Translations under genes and position numbers: made by a program
Assembly: GCF_012070565.1 (NCBI RefSeq)
Contig: NZ_JAAQRO010000010.1
Coordinates: 62,001 to 126,000 of the forward strand
Length of the DNA: 64,000 nucleotides
Source: Anaerosporobacter faecicola
Lineage (GTDB): Bacteria; Bacillota; Clostridia; Lachnospirales; Lachnospiraceae
Direction of reading: 5' to 3'
The notes under the pieces: model-generated
What the model saw: the letters and a program-made list of their open reading frames with translations, nothing else
What the model was told of the DNA's origin: nothing
Databases searched by the model: none
Shown: in pieces, positions 1 to 8,599 of the stretch
Layout: every line of letters begins with the position of its first letter
How positions within the stretch are numbered: the first letter of the stretch is position 1

Positions 1-135
1 TTCGAAAATTTCGCCGTATTTGTTCGTGTAAGCTTTAACAACTTCTTCTCTTCTACTTTCAGATAAAGACATTGGAAAACAATCTCTACTTACTGCTACG
101 ATACCTAACTTGATTTCTGGAATATTCTTCATCAT
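1..135 (-). CDS. L-fucose/L-arabinose isomerase-like protein (5' end only)
   Basis: This is the first 45 codons of a minus-strand gene that runs off the left edge. It starts ATG-ATG at 135/132 behind a GGGGTGAG ribosome site. The N-terminus (MKNIPEIKLGIVAVSRDCFP) resembles what I recall of clostridial fucose isomerase-like proteins, which interconvert aldoses and ketoses in the cytoplasm. With so little protein visible the substrate cannot be assigned. A 20-base perfect palindrome at 336-355, about 200 bases upstream, could be its operator. Confidence 0.55.
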   Translation of the reverse strand, partial: MMKNIPEIKLGIVAVSRDCFPMSLSESRREEVVKAYTNKYGEIFE

Positions 136-265
136 TCTCACCCCATGCTATCGTTTCAAACGAATTGCCCATACCTATTTGCGAGTCGGGCACGCATGGC
201 TCCTTTCCTTCCTTTAATTAATTTCAACTTAGATTTTATGATTGCCAAGTTCAAAAGTACCAAGA

Positions 266-301
266 ATGTGCGAGTGCGCATCCACTGGAGGGTTTATATA
301 C
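266..301 (+). repeat. Hairpin repeat element, copy 1
   Basis: ATGTGC-GAGT-GCGCAT forms a six-pair stem with a GAGT loop. It is followed by CCACTGGAGGG and TTTATATAC. A near copy (ATGTGC-GAGT-GCACAT, CCCCCGAAGGG, TTTCTATAT) lies at 19236-19274, so this looks like a dispersed intergenic repeat. The function is unknown. Confidence 0.55.
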
Positions 302-335
302 TTTTTTCTCTTGTATCATTTGTACTTATTGTTTA

Positions 336-355
336 AAATGTGCACGTGCACATTT
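336..355. promoter_or_regulatory. 20-base perfect palindrome, probable operator
   Basis: AAATGTGCACGTGCACATTT is a perfect 10+10 inverted repeat with no spacer, as expected for a dimeric repressor site. It lies between divergent genes, nearer the transpeptidase promoter but also upstream of the isomerase-like gene. The regulator is not identifiable here. Confidence 0.5.
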
Positions 356-505
356 CTATTTTCATAATATACTAGGACTCCTCATTTGTCAATTCTTTTT
401 TCATTACTTGTTGTCTCATACAAACAACATTTCCTTCCTATACATAATCTATCCATATTCTTCCCTTATTCCTTTAATTTTCCCATATTATTTTTGTAAC
501 TTTAC

Positions 506-533
506 TTGCACTTTTAAGCTTGTGTGTTATCAT
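506..533 (+). promoter_or_regulatory. Probable promoter of the L,D-transpeptidase gene
   Basis: TTGCAC and TATCAT are separated by 16 bases, about 75 bases before the chosen ATG at 608. Both are reasonable sigma-A-type hexamers. The call rests on sequence match only. Confidence 0.4.
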
Positions 534-607
534 TAGTGTATGATATAAGGGTCATAAGGAATATTGGCGCTTTAATCAGTGTATATATTTATATATGGAG
601 GAAGCTT

Positions 608-2104
608 ATGAATAGTAGAATAACAAAAAAACGTAGTTCCTTAATCAAAAAACTACTAATTGGAAGTCTTCTTGCTCTAGTTGTCATTCTAGCAGGCGGT
701 TATTTCTTAGCTGTAAGATATTATAGTAACCATTATTGGAAGAATACCATGATTAACGGAATCGATTGTTCCAACAAAACAATCGATGAAGCAATGAAAC
801 TTCTCAAATACGAAGCCGATCATTATGTACTCACGATTGAAGAACGTGATGATATAGAAGAAACCATCAATGGAACAGACATTGATTTTTCCATTTCCTT
901 TGGAACAAGTCTTGAAGACCTAATGGATGAGCAAAATCCTTATCAATGGTTGTCTTCTCTTTCCAAAAAATCGGAACATGAATTTTCTTCGATGATAACC
1001 TTCGATGAAGCAAAACTAAGAGATAAAATTGCATCATTAAACGCATTTAATCCTTCTATCGCTGTTGCACCAACAGATGCTCATATCTCAGATTATACGG
1101 AGGAAGGTTATTTAATTGTAGAAGAAACCCAAGGAAGCACGTTGAAACAAGAAGAAACAACGGCTCATATTATTGAATCGGTATCGAATTTTAACGATCG
1201 AATCGTCCTTGATGATTTGGACTGTTACGTAAAACCACTCATTACAAAAGATGATAAGAAACTTAAAACTTTATCTGAGATTTTGAATAAATATACGAGC
1301 ACCGTTTTGACATATCATTTTGGTGACGTAACAGAAGTTCTTGATGGTTCCCTAATACATACTTGGTTATCAATTGAAGATGATCAAGTAATCTTAGATG
1401 AAGATAAAGTAAAAGAATATGTAGATTATATTGGTAAAAACTATAATTCCTTTGGTCGAAAACGGAAGTTCAAAACAAGTTATGATAAGACGATCAAAGT
1501 TGTAGGTGGTGATTATGGCTGGTGGCTTAATCGTGGTTTGGAGCGACAAGAGATTATTGAAGCCATCTATGCTGGTACCCAAGGAGAAAAGAAACCGAAC
1601 TATTATCAAACAGCGCAGCAATACGGTAGTGATGATGTTGGCAATACGTATGTTGAAATTAATCTTAGCGCACAACATCTCTTCTACTACAAAGATGGCG
1701 AATTGATTGTCGAGTCTGATTTTGTTTCAGGTAATGTAGCCAAAGGACATGCAACTCCTGTAGGTACGTATAGCATCACATACAAAGAACGTGATGCAAC
1801 ACTTGTAGGCGAAGATTATGAAACACCCGTGAAATACTGGATGCCATTCAACGGAAGTATTGGTTTACACGACGCTAATTGGAGAGATGACTTTGGAAAA
1901 GATATCTTCTTGAAAAATGGCTCTCACGGCTGTATCAATCTACCACCAAAAGTTGCAAAGAAGATTTACGAGAATATCTCAAAAGGTACTGCTGTTGTCT
2001 GTTATGAATTACCAGGCACAGAAAATTATGAAGTTAAAGACGAAAAAGCAAAAAAAGCTGATAAAAATTCGACGAATTCAAATGAGTCTTCAAGAAATAA
2101 TTAA
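608..2104 (+). CDS. L,D-transpeptidase with PG-binding domain (YkuD family)
   Basis: A 498-residue membrane-anchored cell-wall enzyme that would form 3-3 crosslinks in peptidoglycan or attach proteins to it. The ATG at 608 is preferred over an in-frame ATG at 524 because GGAGG lies just before it and the protein then opens with a basic end and one membrane helix (about residues 13-35). The middle region resembles the VanW-linked PG-binding domain often paired with YkuD. The C-terminal YkuD domain carries SHGCINLP with catalytic Cys about 442 and His about 440, plus an upstream GLHD. A Lys/Asn/Ser-rich tail follows. A long terminator lies 34 bases downstream. Confidence 0.9.
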   Translation: MNSRITKKRSSLIKKLLIGSLLALVVILAGGYFLAVRYYSNHYWKNTMINGIDCSNKTIDEAMKLLKYEADHYVLTIEERDDIEETINGTDIDFSISFGTSLEDLMDEQNPYQWLSSLSKKSEHEFSSMITFDEAKLRDKIASLNAFNPSIAVAPTDAHISDYTEEGYLIVEETQGSTLKQEETTAHIIESVSNFNDRIVLDDLDCYVKPLITKDDKKLKTLSEILNKYTSTVLTYHFGDVTEVLDGSLIHTWLSIEDDQVILDEDKVKEYVDYIGKNYNSFGRKRKFKTSYDKTIKVVGGDYGWWLNRGLERQEIIEAIYAGTQGEKKPNYYQTAQQYGSDDVGNTYVEINLSAQHLFYYKDGELIVESDFVSGNVAKGHATPVGTYSITYKERDATLVGEDYETPVKYWMPFNGSIGLHDANWRDDFGKDIFLKNGSHGCINLPPKVAKKIYENISKGTAVVCYELPGTENYEVKDEKAKKADKNSTNSNESSRNN

Positions 2105-2137
2105 TGAGTACTTCGTACTCTCATAACGCTAAAATAT

Positions 2138-2226
2138 AAAAAAACAATCTTTTATGAATACCGTGTTAAGATACTGACATTACTCGTCAGTTCTTACACA
2201 CATTCTTTCATAAAGATTGTTTTTTC
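2138..2226. terminator. Long bidirectional terminator hairpin
   Basis: AAACAATCTTTTATGAA pairs with TTCATAAAGATTGTTTT, and inside it GTGTTAAGATACTGAC pairs with GTCAGTTCTTACAC. Flanking A and T runs let it serve both the transpeptidase gene and the convergent kinase-like gene. A small GAGTAC-TTC-GTACTC hairpin sits just before it at 2106-2120. Confidence 0.8.
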
Positions 2227-2281
2227 TTTGTGAAAATGCAGTTCGTTCCCACCCTACATTCTTCACCTTTTACATGTTTCA

Positions 2282-2866
2282 TTATTTTAGTAATTCTTCT
2301 TCCATTGCTTTCATAGATTCTGCAAATTCTTCATCACTAGAGTTATGGAAGATCAATAAATGATCAGTTGATCCTTCTTGCTGTAAAACTTCAGGTAAAT
2401 TATAATCTCTAGTTGCTATGTACTCATCCCAATGTTCTAATTTCCATGTATCTCGATCCGAAGCTCGATCAATCATTCTTTGATGGCAAACCTCTACGTC
2501 TGTGTCTACCCAAACGACAACTAATTCTGCTCCATTATCATTTACTTGTTTTTTAAAATTTTGCATATACTGTAGATCATGGATTTCACGGGTAAATGGT
2601 GCATTAATCAATACCAGGTCTTCATACTCTAGTGCCTCTAATGCAAGATCAATAACGACCGTATATTCAACATTTCTAACATACGTTTCAAAGAAATCTG
2701 AGCTACGATTGATTTCTTGATTTGCAGCAATAAAAACCTGTTTTGACAAAGGAATTAGCGTATCTTTATCAAGATAAACAATATGCTTTAATGTTTTCGC
2801 TAATTGCTTTGAGATAAATGTTTTTCCACATGCTGGTGGCGAAGTTACAAGGATTAATTTTTTCAT
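2282..2866 (-). CDS. P-loop kinase-like ATPase (AAA_33 type)
   Basis: A 194-residue soluble protein. A Walker A loop SPPACGKT is at residues 9-16, and LDKDT at about 32 sits where small-molecule kinases of this fold bind substrate. A basic lid-like stretch (CHQRMIDRASDRDTWK) is near residues 128-143. It resembles gluconate-kinase, zeta-toxin or adenylylsulfate-kinase-type P-loop proteins, but the substrate is not evident. It is a single gene, convergent with the transpeptidase and following the pyrI terminator. A phosphotransferase role is inferred from the fold only. Confidence 0.7.
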   Translation of the reverse strand: MKKLILVTSPPACGKTFISKQLAKTLKHIVYLDKDTLIPLSKQVFIAANQEINRSSDFFETYVRNVEYTVVIDLALEALEYEDLVLINAPFTREIHDLQYMQNFKKQVNDNGAELVVVWVDTDVEVCHQRMIDRASDRDTWKLEHWDEYIATRDYNLPEVLQQEGSTDHLLIFHNSSDEEFAESMKAMEEELLK

Positions 2867-2995
2867 ACGATACAGTTCCTTTCTCTGTTGTATATTCGAA
2901 TCCTATGCGTATTCTTCCGTAATTAGACTTTTTTTTCTTTCGTTCAATCATTTTATGTGGAGATACAATAAAGTGACTCGTAATTTAAATAAATG

Positions 2996-3022
2996 TAAAA
3001 GGTCCCCCTATAAGAGGACCTC
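2996..3022 (-). terminator. Terminator of pyrB-pyrI
   Basis: On the minus strand AGGTCCTC and GGGGACCT form a stem followed by TTTT, about 30 bases after the pyrI stop. Confidence 0.75.
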
Positions 3023-3053
3023 CTTGTCTTACATATTTGCTACAAAATCTAAC

Positions 3054-3482
3054 TTATTTTTGTTCTTTAAAGGACTGCTCACAATAGACACATCGATAAA
3101 TTCCTTTATCTTTGTTCGTTAATTTAAATGCGTGTGGTAGTTCTTGTTCGATTGAAGTAATACATCTTGGGTTCTTACATTTAATTATATTAACCACTTT
3201 TTCTGGTAATTGCAAGTTTTTCTTTTCAATTATAGAACCGTTTTCTATAATATTGACGGTAATGTTATGATCCAATACACCTAACATGTCCAAATCGATA
3301 TCAACATTTCCCTCAATCTTAATGATATCTTTCTTTCCCATCTTGTTACTCTTGGCATTCTTAATTATTGCAACACTACAGTCCATTTTTTCTAGATTTA
3401 GATAGGAATAGATATCCATTGCCACGCCTGCCTTAATATGATCAATTACGATACCTGTTGTTAATCCTCCGATATTTAGCAT
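3054..3482 (-). CDS. pyrI: Aspartate carbamoyltransferase regulatory chain
   Basis: 142 residues, slightly shorter than the E. coli chain (about 153). It has an N-terminal nucleotide-binding domain and a C-terminal zinc site made by CKNPRC (near 103) and CVYC (near 132). It binds nucleotide effectors and holds PyrB trimers in an allosteric dodecamer. Its ATG overlaps the pyrB stop by seven bases (ATGCTAA), implying coupled translation. Many Firmicutes lack PyrI, but several clostridial groups have it. Confidence 0.95.
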   Translation of the reverse strand: MLNIGGLTTGIVIDHIKAGVAMDIYSYLNLEKMDCSVAIIKNAKSNKMGKKDIIKIEGNVDIDLDMLGVLDHNITVNIIENGSIIEKKNLQLPEKVVNIIKCKNPRCITSIEQELPHAFKLTNKDKGIYRCVYCEQSFKEQK

Positions 3483-4396
3483 CCTGACACCTCCAACAAT
3501 TTCATGATCAAAGCCATACGAACATATACACCATACTCTGCTTGTTTAAAATAAACTGCTCTAGAATCATTATCTACTTCTGTAGAAATCTCATTAACTC
3601 GAGGTAATGGGTGCATGACTAACATATCCTCTTTTGCCAGTTCCATCTTTTTTGCATCTAGTATAAAACTATCTTTTAATCGAATATAATCTTCTTCATT
3701 AAAGAAGCGTTCTTTTTGTACTCTAGTCATGTATAGTATATCTAACTCTGGCATTACATTTTCCAAGACTTTAACTTCCTTATACGGAATATGGTTCTCT
3801 TCAATCACTTCTTTACGTAGATAATCAGGAACACGCAACTCATCTGGGGAGATCAACACGAATTTGACACCTGGATACCGTACCAATGCATTAATCAAAG
3901 AATGTACCGTTCTACCAAACTTAAGATCCCCGCAAAAGCCAACTGTAATATTATCAAGGCGACCTTTCAGATTTTTGATCGTTAATAGATCTGTTAATGT
4001 CTGTGTTGGGTGGTTATGGCCTCCATCACCTGCATTGATCACAGGAATTTTGGAATACTGGGCTGCCACCAGTGGTGCACCTTCCTTCGGATGACGCATT
4101 GCACAGATATCTGCATAGCTAGAGATTACTCGGATTGTATCTGCTACACTTTCACCCTTTGCAGCCGAGCTCGAATCGGCAGAAGAAAAACCAAGTACAC
4201 CACCACCTAGATTCATCATTGCAGCTTCGAAACTAAGTCGTGTTCGTGTACTTGGTTCATAAAATAACGTCGCGATTTTTTTACCATTGCAAACATTGGA
4301 GTATCTCTTCGGCTCAGCGATAATCTTCTCAGCCAATGTCAAGATCTCCTCAAGTTCAGTAACCGATAAGTCAAGGGGACTAATTAAATGTTTCAT
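3476..4396 (-). CDS. pyrB: Aspartate carbamoyltransferase catalytic chain
   Basis: 306 residues, the normal length. It joins carbamoyl phosphate and aspartate in the first committed step of pyrimidine synthesis. The carbamoyl-phosphate motif STRTRLSFE (near 50) and the HPLPR motif (near 262) are intact. I place the start at 4396, because the in-frame ATG at 4408 is part of the GGAGGTG ribosome site. It is co-transcribed with pyrI from a good promoter at 4446-4474. No PyrR-type attenuator was recognised, and no other pyr genes are adjacent. Confidence 0.96.
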   Translation of the reverse strand: MKHLISPLDLSVTELEEILTLAEKIIAEPKRYSNVCNGKKIATLFYEPSTRTRLSFEAAMMNLGGGVLGFSSADSSSAAKGESVADTIRVISSYADICAMRHPKEGAPLVAAQYSKIPVINAGDGGHNHPTQTLTDLLTIKNLKGRLDNITVGFCGDLKFGRTVHSLINALVRYPGVKFVLISPDELRVPDYLRKEVIEENHIPYKEVKVLENVMPELDILYMTRVQKERFFNEEDYIRLKDSFILDAKKMELAKEDMLVMHPLPRVNEISTEVDNDSRAVYFKQAEYGVYVRMALIMKLLEVSGC

Positions 4397-4445
4397 ATGC
4401 ACCTCCAAAAGAATATATGTTTAACATCTCTTTACTCAACGATAT

Positions 4446-4474
4446 ATTGTACTCGATTCCTTTGGTTTTTTCAA
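4446..4474 (-). promoter_or_regulatory. Promoter of pyrB-pyrI
   Basis: On the minus strand TTGAAA, 17 bases, TACAAT lies about 50 bases before the pyrB start. A TTGACA just upstream has a spacing of 24 and is less likely to be the -35. Confidence 0.65.
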
Positions 4475-4561
4475 GTGTCAAATCCATTTCCTAACGTTCC
4501 CCTAACCCCCCATTTCCTTTAAACGCAACTACATAATCTAATTTTAATAGAATCATGAAAG

Positions 4562-5323
4562 TTACTTATCTTTTTTATTAGTACTTGTTATAGCATATAG
4601 CCTCCATGGTTTACACATCAGTAATAAATAGCATGCTGCATAACTGCAACAATACACAACACCTTTTCCCAATCCCCAAAATGCAGAAATTGATACATAC
4701 TCCTGCTTATTCACCTGCTTCGCCACAGAACTAATTGGCGGCAAAAGGAAACTAATGATGCGAAATGCAGGAAAATCTTCAATTACTTGTCCTTGTACAA
4801 TTGCAAGTATTGTTACGATAACAAGAATGCATATCTGAAATTTTCGATCTGGTAATATGGTAGAATTAAGTATAAGACCAACAAACATACCCAATAACGA
4901 AAAGATAACATTCAATAATAATCCAAGAATCGCATCATTGAATACAGGTGCACGATCAAACAAGCCCGAAAAGCCGAAATAATATCTAAAAAATGGATAG
5001 ATTGTGCTAATGAGAGAGAATACCACTATAATTCTTGTTAAAACGAAAATCTTACTTATGTAAAGATAGGATCGTCTCGTAGGTCCTACTTTCATAAGCA
5101 TAATTTGTTCTAACACTTCATCTTCTGAATCACAATAGGAGACACTAATTACGGTCATTAAAACGAATAGATAGATTGCTTGAACAACCAAAGAGGGAAG
5201 TACTTTTTGTGGTCCAACACTATATGCGATTCCAAAAAAAGCAAAGTAAGCAATTAACGGTAAAATAATTCGATTTGATTTCAAGTAATTTTTATTTCCC
5301 AGTCTCATACAAGCTCGTAACAT
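4562..5323 (-). CDS. ABC transporter permease-like membrane protein
   Basis: About 253 residues with roughly six hydrophobic helices and no recognised extracellular domain. The start at 5323 (MLRACMRLGNKNY, preceded by GAGG) gives a 32-base overlap with the upstream ATPase gene, typical of coupled ABC subunits. It would be the membrane half of the transporter whose ATPase is the preceding gene. The exported or imported substrate cannot be told. The protein family is not one I can name. Confidence 0.7.
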   Translation of the reverse strand: MLRACMRLGNKNYLKSNRIILPLIAYFAFFGIAYSVGPQKVLPSLVVQAIYLFVLMTVISVSYCDSEDEVLEQIMLMKVGPTRRSYLYISKIFVLTRIIVVFSLISTIYPFFRYYFGFSGLFDRAPVFNDAILGLLLNVIFSLLGMFVGLILNSTILPDRKFQICILVIVTILAIVQGQVIEDFPAFRIISFLLPPISSVAKQVNKQEYVSISAFWGLGKGVVYCCSYAACYLLLMCKPWRLYAITSTNKKDK

Positions 5324-6191
5324 AGTGATAATCCTCCTCTCTTCCAAAAGCATGATAATCTAGGATGGTCAATCCCTCTTTTATTAATTGCAATAAGATT
5401 TTCTGCGATTGCTCTTTTTTACAGATTATCCTAGTTTGGTTGCTTTCTTTATGTACTTCTATTGCCAAACCTTCCAATTTCCAAATTTTTTGTAATTCTT
5501 CACATGCACCGATAATTTCAATCATTACACAATTGGTATAATTTAATATACTACTTTTCTTTTCTCTCCATATGCCATTATTAATCTCATAAACCTGATC
5601 TGCTAACTCACTTACAAAGAATGGTTCATGACATGCAAGTAGAATGGTTATCCCCTCTTGTTTTCGTTTCTTTATCTCTTCCATAAAAAATTGTTGCGAT
5701 CCAAGATCTTGTCCTGATAATGGTTCATCCATTAATAGCAAATCGGATTTCCCCATCAAAGCCTGTATAACGGAAACTTTCTGCAACGAACCTTTTGATA
5801 AATATTTTAGTGGTGTACGAGTCATATCCTTCATATGAAACCTTGTATAATAGTATTCTCTTCGTTTCTTACTAGCCTCTTCATCAATTCCATCAAGAAC
5901 TGCCAGTTCACAAAGCAGTTCTTCGATGGTAATATTTAGTTTTGGAAATCGATCAGGAACATAATTCATTTGAATATTTTTCTCATACTTAACCGATCCC
6001 TTTGTTGGTTTTTGTATACCTGCAATAATTTTTAATAACGTACTTTTACCTGTCCCATTAGCTCCAAGAAATGCTATGGTTTTTCCTCTTTTTATGGTTA
6101 TATTCGTATGATCAAAAAGATTATGTTGATTAAATCGCATGGACAGATCCTCGATTTTAATAATATCTTCTTCATTTCCTTGAATCCCCAT
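5292..6191 (-). CDS. ABC transporter ATP-binding protein
   Basis: 299 residues. Walker A GANGTGKST, signature-region LSKGSLQKVS, Walker B LLLMDEP and the H-loop (ACHEP) are present. The signature LSKGS replaces the usual LSGGQ, as seen in some CcmA/MDR-like exporters. The start at 6191 follows GAGGAGG; an upstream extension has no ribosome site. About 80 C-terminal residues lie beyond the nucleotide-binding domain. It follows the polyphosphate enzyme gene by 14 bases and overlaps the permease gene, so the three are probably one operon. Confidence 0.88.
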   Translation of the reverse strand: MGIQGNEEDIIKIEDLSMRFNQHNLFDHTNITIKRGKTIAFLGANGTGKSTLLKIIAGIQKPTKGSVKYEKNIQMNYVPDRFPKLNITIEELLCELAVLDGIDEEASKKRREYYYTRFHMKDMTRTPLKYLSKGSLQKVSVIQALMGKSDLLLMDEPLSGQDLGSQQFFMEEIKKRKQEGITILLACHEPFFVSELADQVYEINNGIWREKKSSILNYTNCVMIEIIGACEELQKIWKLEGLAIEVHKESNQTRIICKKEQSQKILLQLIKEGLTILDYHAFGREEDYHYVTSLYETGK

Positions 6192-6205
6192 ATCTATTCC
6201 TCCTC

Positions 6206-7750
6206 TCAAGTTAACCGCTTTTCTAACGCGTGAATGATTGTCTCTAATACTTTTACTCTTGCATATCGTTTTGAATTCCCTTCGATTACGGTCCATGGTG
6301 CATACGTAGTTGATGTCTTCACTAACATCTCATCCACAGCTTCTACGTAATCATCCCATCGTTCTCGATTTCTCCAATCTTCTTCTGTAATCTTCCATGA
6401 TTTTGCAGGATTCTGTTGTCTATCCAGGAATCGTTTTTCCTGCTCATCTTTATCAATGTGCATCCAGAACTTTATGATCTCTGCACCAAAATTACGCAGA
6501 TGCTCCTCCATCTCATTGATCTCGTGGTACGCCCGCTTCCATTCCGCCTTCGTACAAAATCCTTCCACTCGTTCTACAAGCACTCTACCATACCATGTGC
6601 GATCGTAGATTGCCATATGGCCTTCTTTTGGAAATGTTTGATAAAACCTCCACAGGTAATGATGTGCCTTCTCTACATCGTTTGGTGCACTGATCGGAAT
6701 CACTTTATATCCCCGTGGATCCAGATATTTTGTAACCCGTTTGATGGCACCACCTTTCCCAGCAGCATCCCAGCCCTCAAAGGCAAGAATCACCGGTACT
6801 TTTTTCGACCTCATCTCGTTATGCAGAAGCGACAATTTACATTCTAACTGTTTTATTCTGCACTTATATTCTTCTTTCGACAATTTCTTTGTCAAATCAA
6901 TTCCAGCTAAAACTGGGGTTTTAATATCATCGATGAGTTCCGTCTGATTCACGCATACGATAGGAGTTTCTAACTGATTTCCCATTCGTGTTACATGATG
7001 TAACTCTTTTGCACTCTCTTTATGCGCGAGTAATTCTTCTTCCAATCTTGCCACTACTGTTTTCATGATTTTGCATTTTGCATAATGAAAATCCATCGCT
7101 TCAACAATGGTCCAAGGTGCATTCTGTGTATCTGTATTTTCAAGCATCTCATTATTCATCTTTAAATATTTTTCATAGTGTTGATTTTGTCTAATATCTC
7201 TTTTTTTAACACGCCATCTCGTTTCTTTTCGGGCTTGTAACTTGTGAAATCTCTTCTTTTGTTCCTCTTTTGTGATATATAAAAAGAACTTTATCAGAAC
7301 CATTCCATCATCTGTCAGTAATTGTTCAAAATGTACAATGTCATCAAATGCACATTCGATTTCTTCTTTTGTAGCAATCTGATCAATACGATCATTTAAA
7401 ACCCTACGATACCAACTTCGATCAAAGATCGCTATCCTACCTTTCGCTGGTAATTTGCTAAAAAAACGACACAGATATGGTCTTTGTTTCTCTTCTTTCG
7501 TTGGTCGTTGTATGGAATATACTTGAAATCCTCTGGGATCAAGTGCCTGAATCAGCTGATTGATCATTGTTCCTTTCCCAGAGGCACCAAATCCTTCAAA
7601 TAGAATTGTAATTGGTATTCCTTCTTCTTTGCATACCCGTTGTAGATAGGAAAGACGGGAAGATAATTGTTCCTGTCTCTCTTTTGCTTCTTTTTTATCT
7701 TTTTTATCTTTTTTATCTATTCTCTTATTCAAATCTACTTTTTCTAACAC
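6206..7750 (-). CDS. pap: Polyphosphate:AMP phosphotransferase (double PPK2)
   Basis: 514 residues with two tandem PPK2 domains. Walker A loops are FEGFGASGKG (51-60) and FEGWDAAGKG (324-333). Each has the conserved partner motif, FDRSWYRRVL (109) and YDRTWYGRVL in the second half. Fused two-domain PPK2 proteins of this class make ADP from AMP and polyphosphate. The start is GTG with a weak AGGA site. Codons 11-20 are a Lys/Asp run encoded by a nine-base repeat. It heads a probable operon with an ABC transporter; the functional link is unclear. Confidence 0.9.
   Translation of the reverse strand: MLEKVDLNKRIDKKDKKDKKEAKERQEQLSSRLSYLQRVCKEEGIPITILFEGFGASGKGTMINQLIQALDPRGFQVYSIQRPTKEEKQRPYLCRFFSKLPAKGRIAIFDRSWYRRVLNDRIDQIATKEEIECAFDDIVHFEQLLTDDGMVLIKFFLYITKEEQKKRFHKLQARKETRWRVKKRDIRQNQHYEKYLKMNNEMLENTDTQNAPWTIVEAMDFHYAKCKIMKTVVARLEEELLAHKESAKELHHVTRMGNQLETPIVCVNQTELIDDIKTPVLAGIDLTKKLSKEEYKCRIKQLECKLSLLHNEMRSKKVPVILAFEGWDAAGKGGAIKRVTKYLDPRGYKVIPISAPNDVEKAHHYLWRFYQTFPKEGHMAIYDRTWYGRVLVERVEGFCTKAEWKRAYHEINEMEEHLRNFGAEIIKFWMHIDKDEQEKRFLDRQQNPAKSWKITEEDWRNRERWDDYVEAVDEMLVKTSTTYAPWTVIEGNSKRYARVKVLETIIHALEKRLT
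7691..7717. repeat. Nine-base tandem repeat inside the PPK2 gene
   Basis: TTTTTTATC occurs three times exactly, encoding the KKDKKDKK stretch near the N-terminus. Because the unit is nine bases, copy-number changes would keep the frame. Confidence 0.8.
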
Positions 7751-7901
7751 CCGTCATTCCTCTTTATCATGATAATTATAGACTCCATGTAGGAACATCT
7801 ATATAATAAAAGGATTAACAGATTAAGGAAAACTATACGTATTATTCATTATTCCTCGTATTAACAATACGATCTTCCTTTATCTTAAAAAATAAATGAA
7901 A

Positions 7902-7970
7902 CAACCTAAGAAAGAAGCACGAATGGAATAAATTCTTAACCATTAGCTGCCAAATTCTCAGGTTGTTTAC
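7902..7970 (-). terminator. Hairpin after the NUDIX gene
   Basis: On the minus strand AAACAACCTGAGAA and TTCTTAGGTTGTTT pair with one bulge around a loop of about 40 bases. The stem begins directly after the NUDIX stop. The T run is short, so strength is uncertain. Confidence 0.6.
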
Positions 7971-8423
7971 TTAGAAATATTTTTTATTTCCCCATAAATT
8001 ACTCTTTTTCAAATCGACATATTCATTATATGCTTTCTCTAAAATCTGCTTTTCATTGGAAAACTTCAGTAAATGATATGCTTCATGAAATTTGTAATAT
8101 CCTGAATCCATAAAATACTCTTCACGTTGTGGTTTACTATAATAACTATCGGACATCATCAAATACCAATGTACATCCTTCGAAACCATGTCCGTTGGAG
8201 TGTTAAATGTATATTGACTTTTTCCTACATACTTGATTATGTTCGTATCGACTCCGGTCTCCTCTTTTACCTCACGGATTGCTGTTTCCTTGTACTCTTC
8301 GCCTTCCTCTACCGTACCTTTTGGTAAAACCCAACCTTCATACTTGTTTTTATAGTTTTTATACAGTAATAAGATCTTTCCTCTGAATATAACCACACCG
8401 CCACAGCTCGTTGCTTCTATCAT
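7971..8423 (-). CDS. NUDIX hydrolase
   Basis: 150 residues. The NUDIX box G-x5-E-x7-REVKEETG is complete near residues 36-58, with the metal-binding glutamates present. It hydrolyses nucleoside diphosphates linked to another group; sequence does not reveal which (8-oxo-dGTP, Ap4A and NADH-type substrates are all possible). It is monocistronic, with about 175 bases to the PBP gene behind it. Confidence 0.9.
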   Translation of the reverse strand: MIEATSCGGVVIFRGKILLLYKNYKNKYEGWVLPKGTVEEGEEYKETAIREVKEETGVDTNIIKYVGKSQYTFNTPTDMVSKDVHWYLMMSDSYYSKPQREEYFMDSGYYKFHEAYHLLKFSNEKQILEKAYNEYVDLKKSNLWGNKKYF

Positions 8424-8599
8424 CGCAATTCCTCCTGTACTATGGTGTGTCTTGTCCTAGAAATAGTATACCTCTTTTTTTTGTGATTTTCAACCAAAAC
8501 ATGAAGAGAATCTTGTTACTAATTACGAATCTTGTTGCTATTCGCCTCTTAAGTAATAAATACTCTGTTGAATATTACCAATGAACATCCTTTTCTATA

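Larger units (their letters stand above)
136..607. other. Intergenic region with palindrome and repeat, no gene
   Basis: This 472-base gap lies between the divergent isomerase and L,D-transpeptidase genes. It holds a hairpin element at 266-301, a 20-base palindrome at 336-355 and a probable transpeptidase promoter at 506-533. At 180-199 there is a segment (TGCGAGTCGGGCACGCATGG) that loosely resembles the 266 element. No credible coding sequence was seen. Confidence 0.7.

Noticed and set aside
524-607. Longer N-terminus of the L,D-transpeptidase from 524
   Set aside because: No ribosome site at 524, and the predicted promoter -10 at 528-533 would lie inside it.
6416-6847. 143-residue plus-strand reading frame opposite the PPK2 gene
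   Set aside because: It mirrors a well-conserved gene on the other strand and shows no ribosome site or recognisable domain.
7850-7880. TTAACAATACGA resembling the conserved promoter element
   Set aside because: Only 12 bases match and the downstream GTATCA and CAAA blocks are missing; it fits a local CGTATT/AATACG hairpin.
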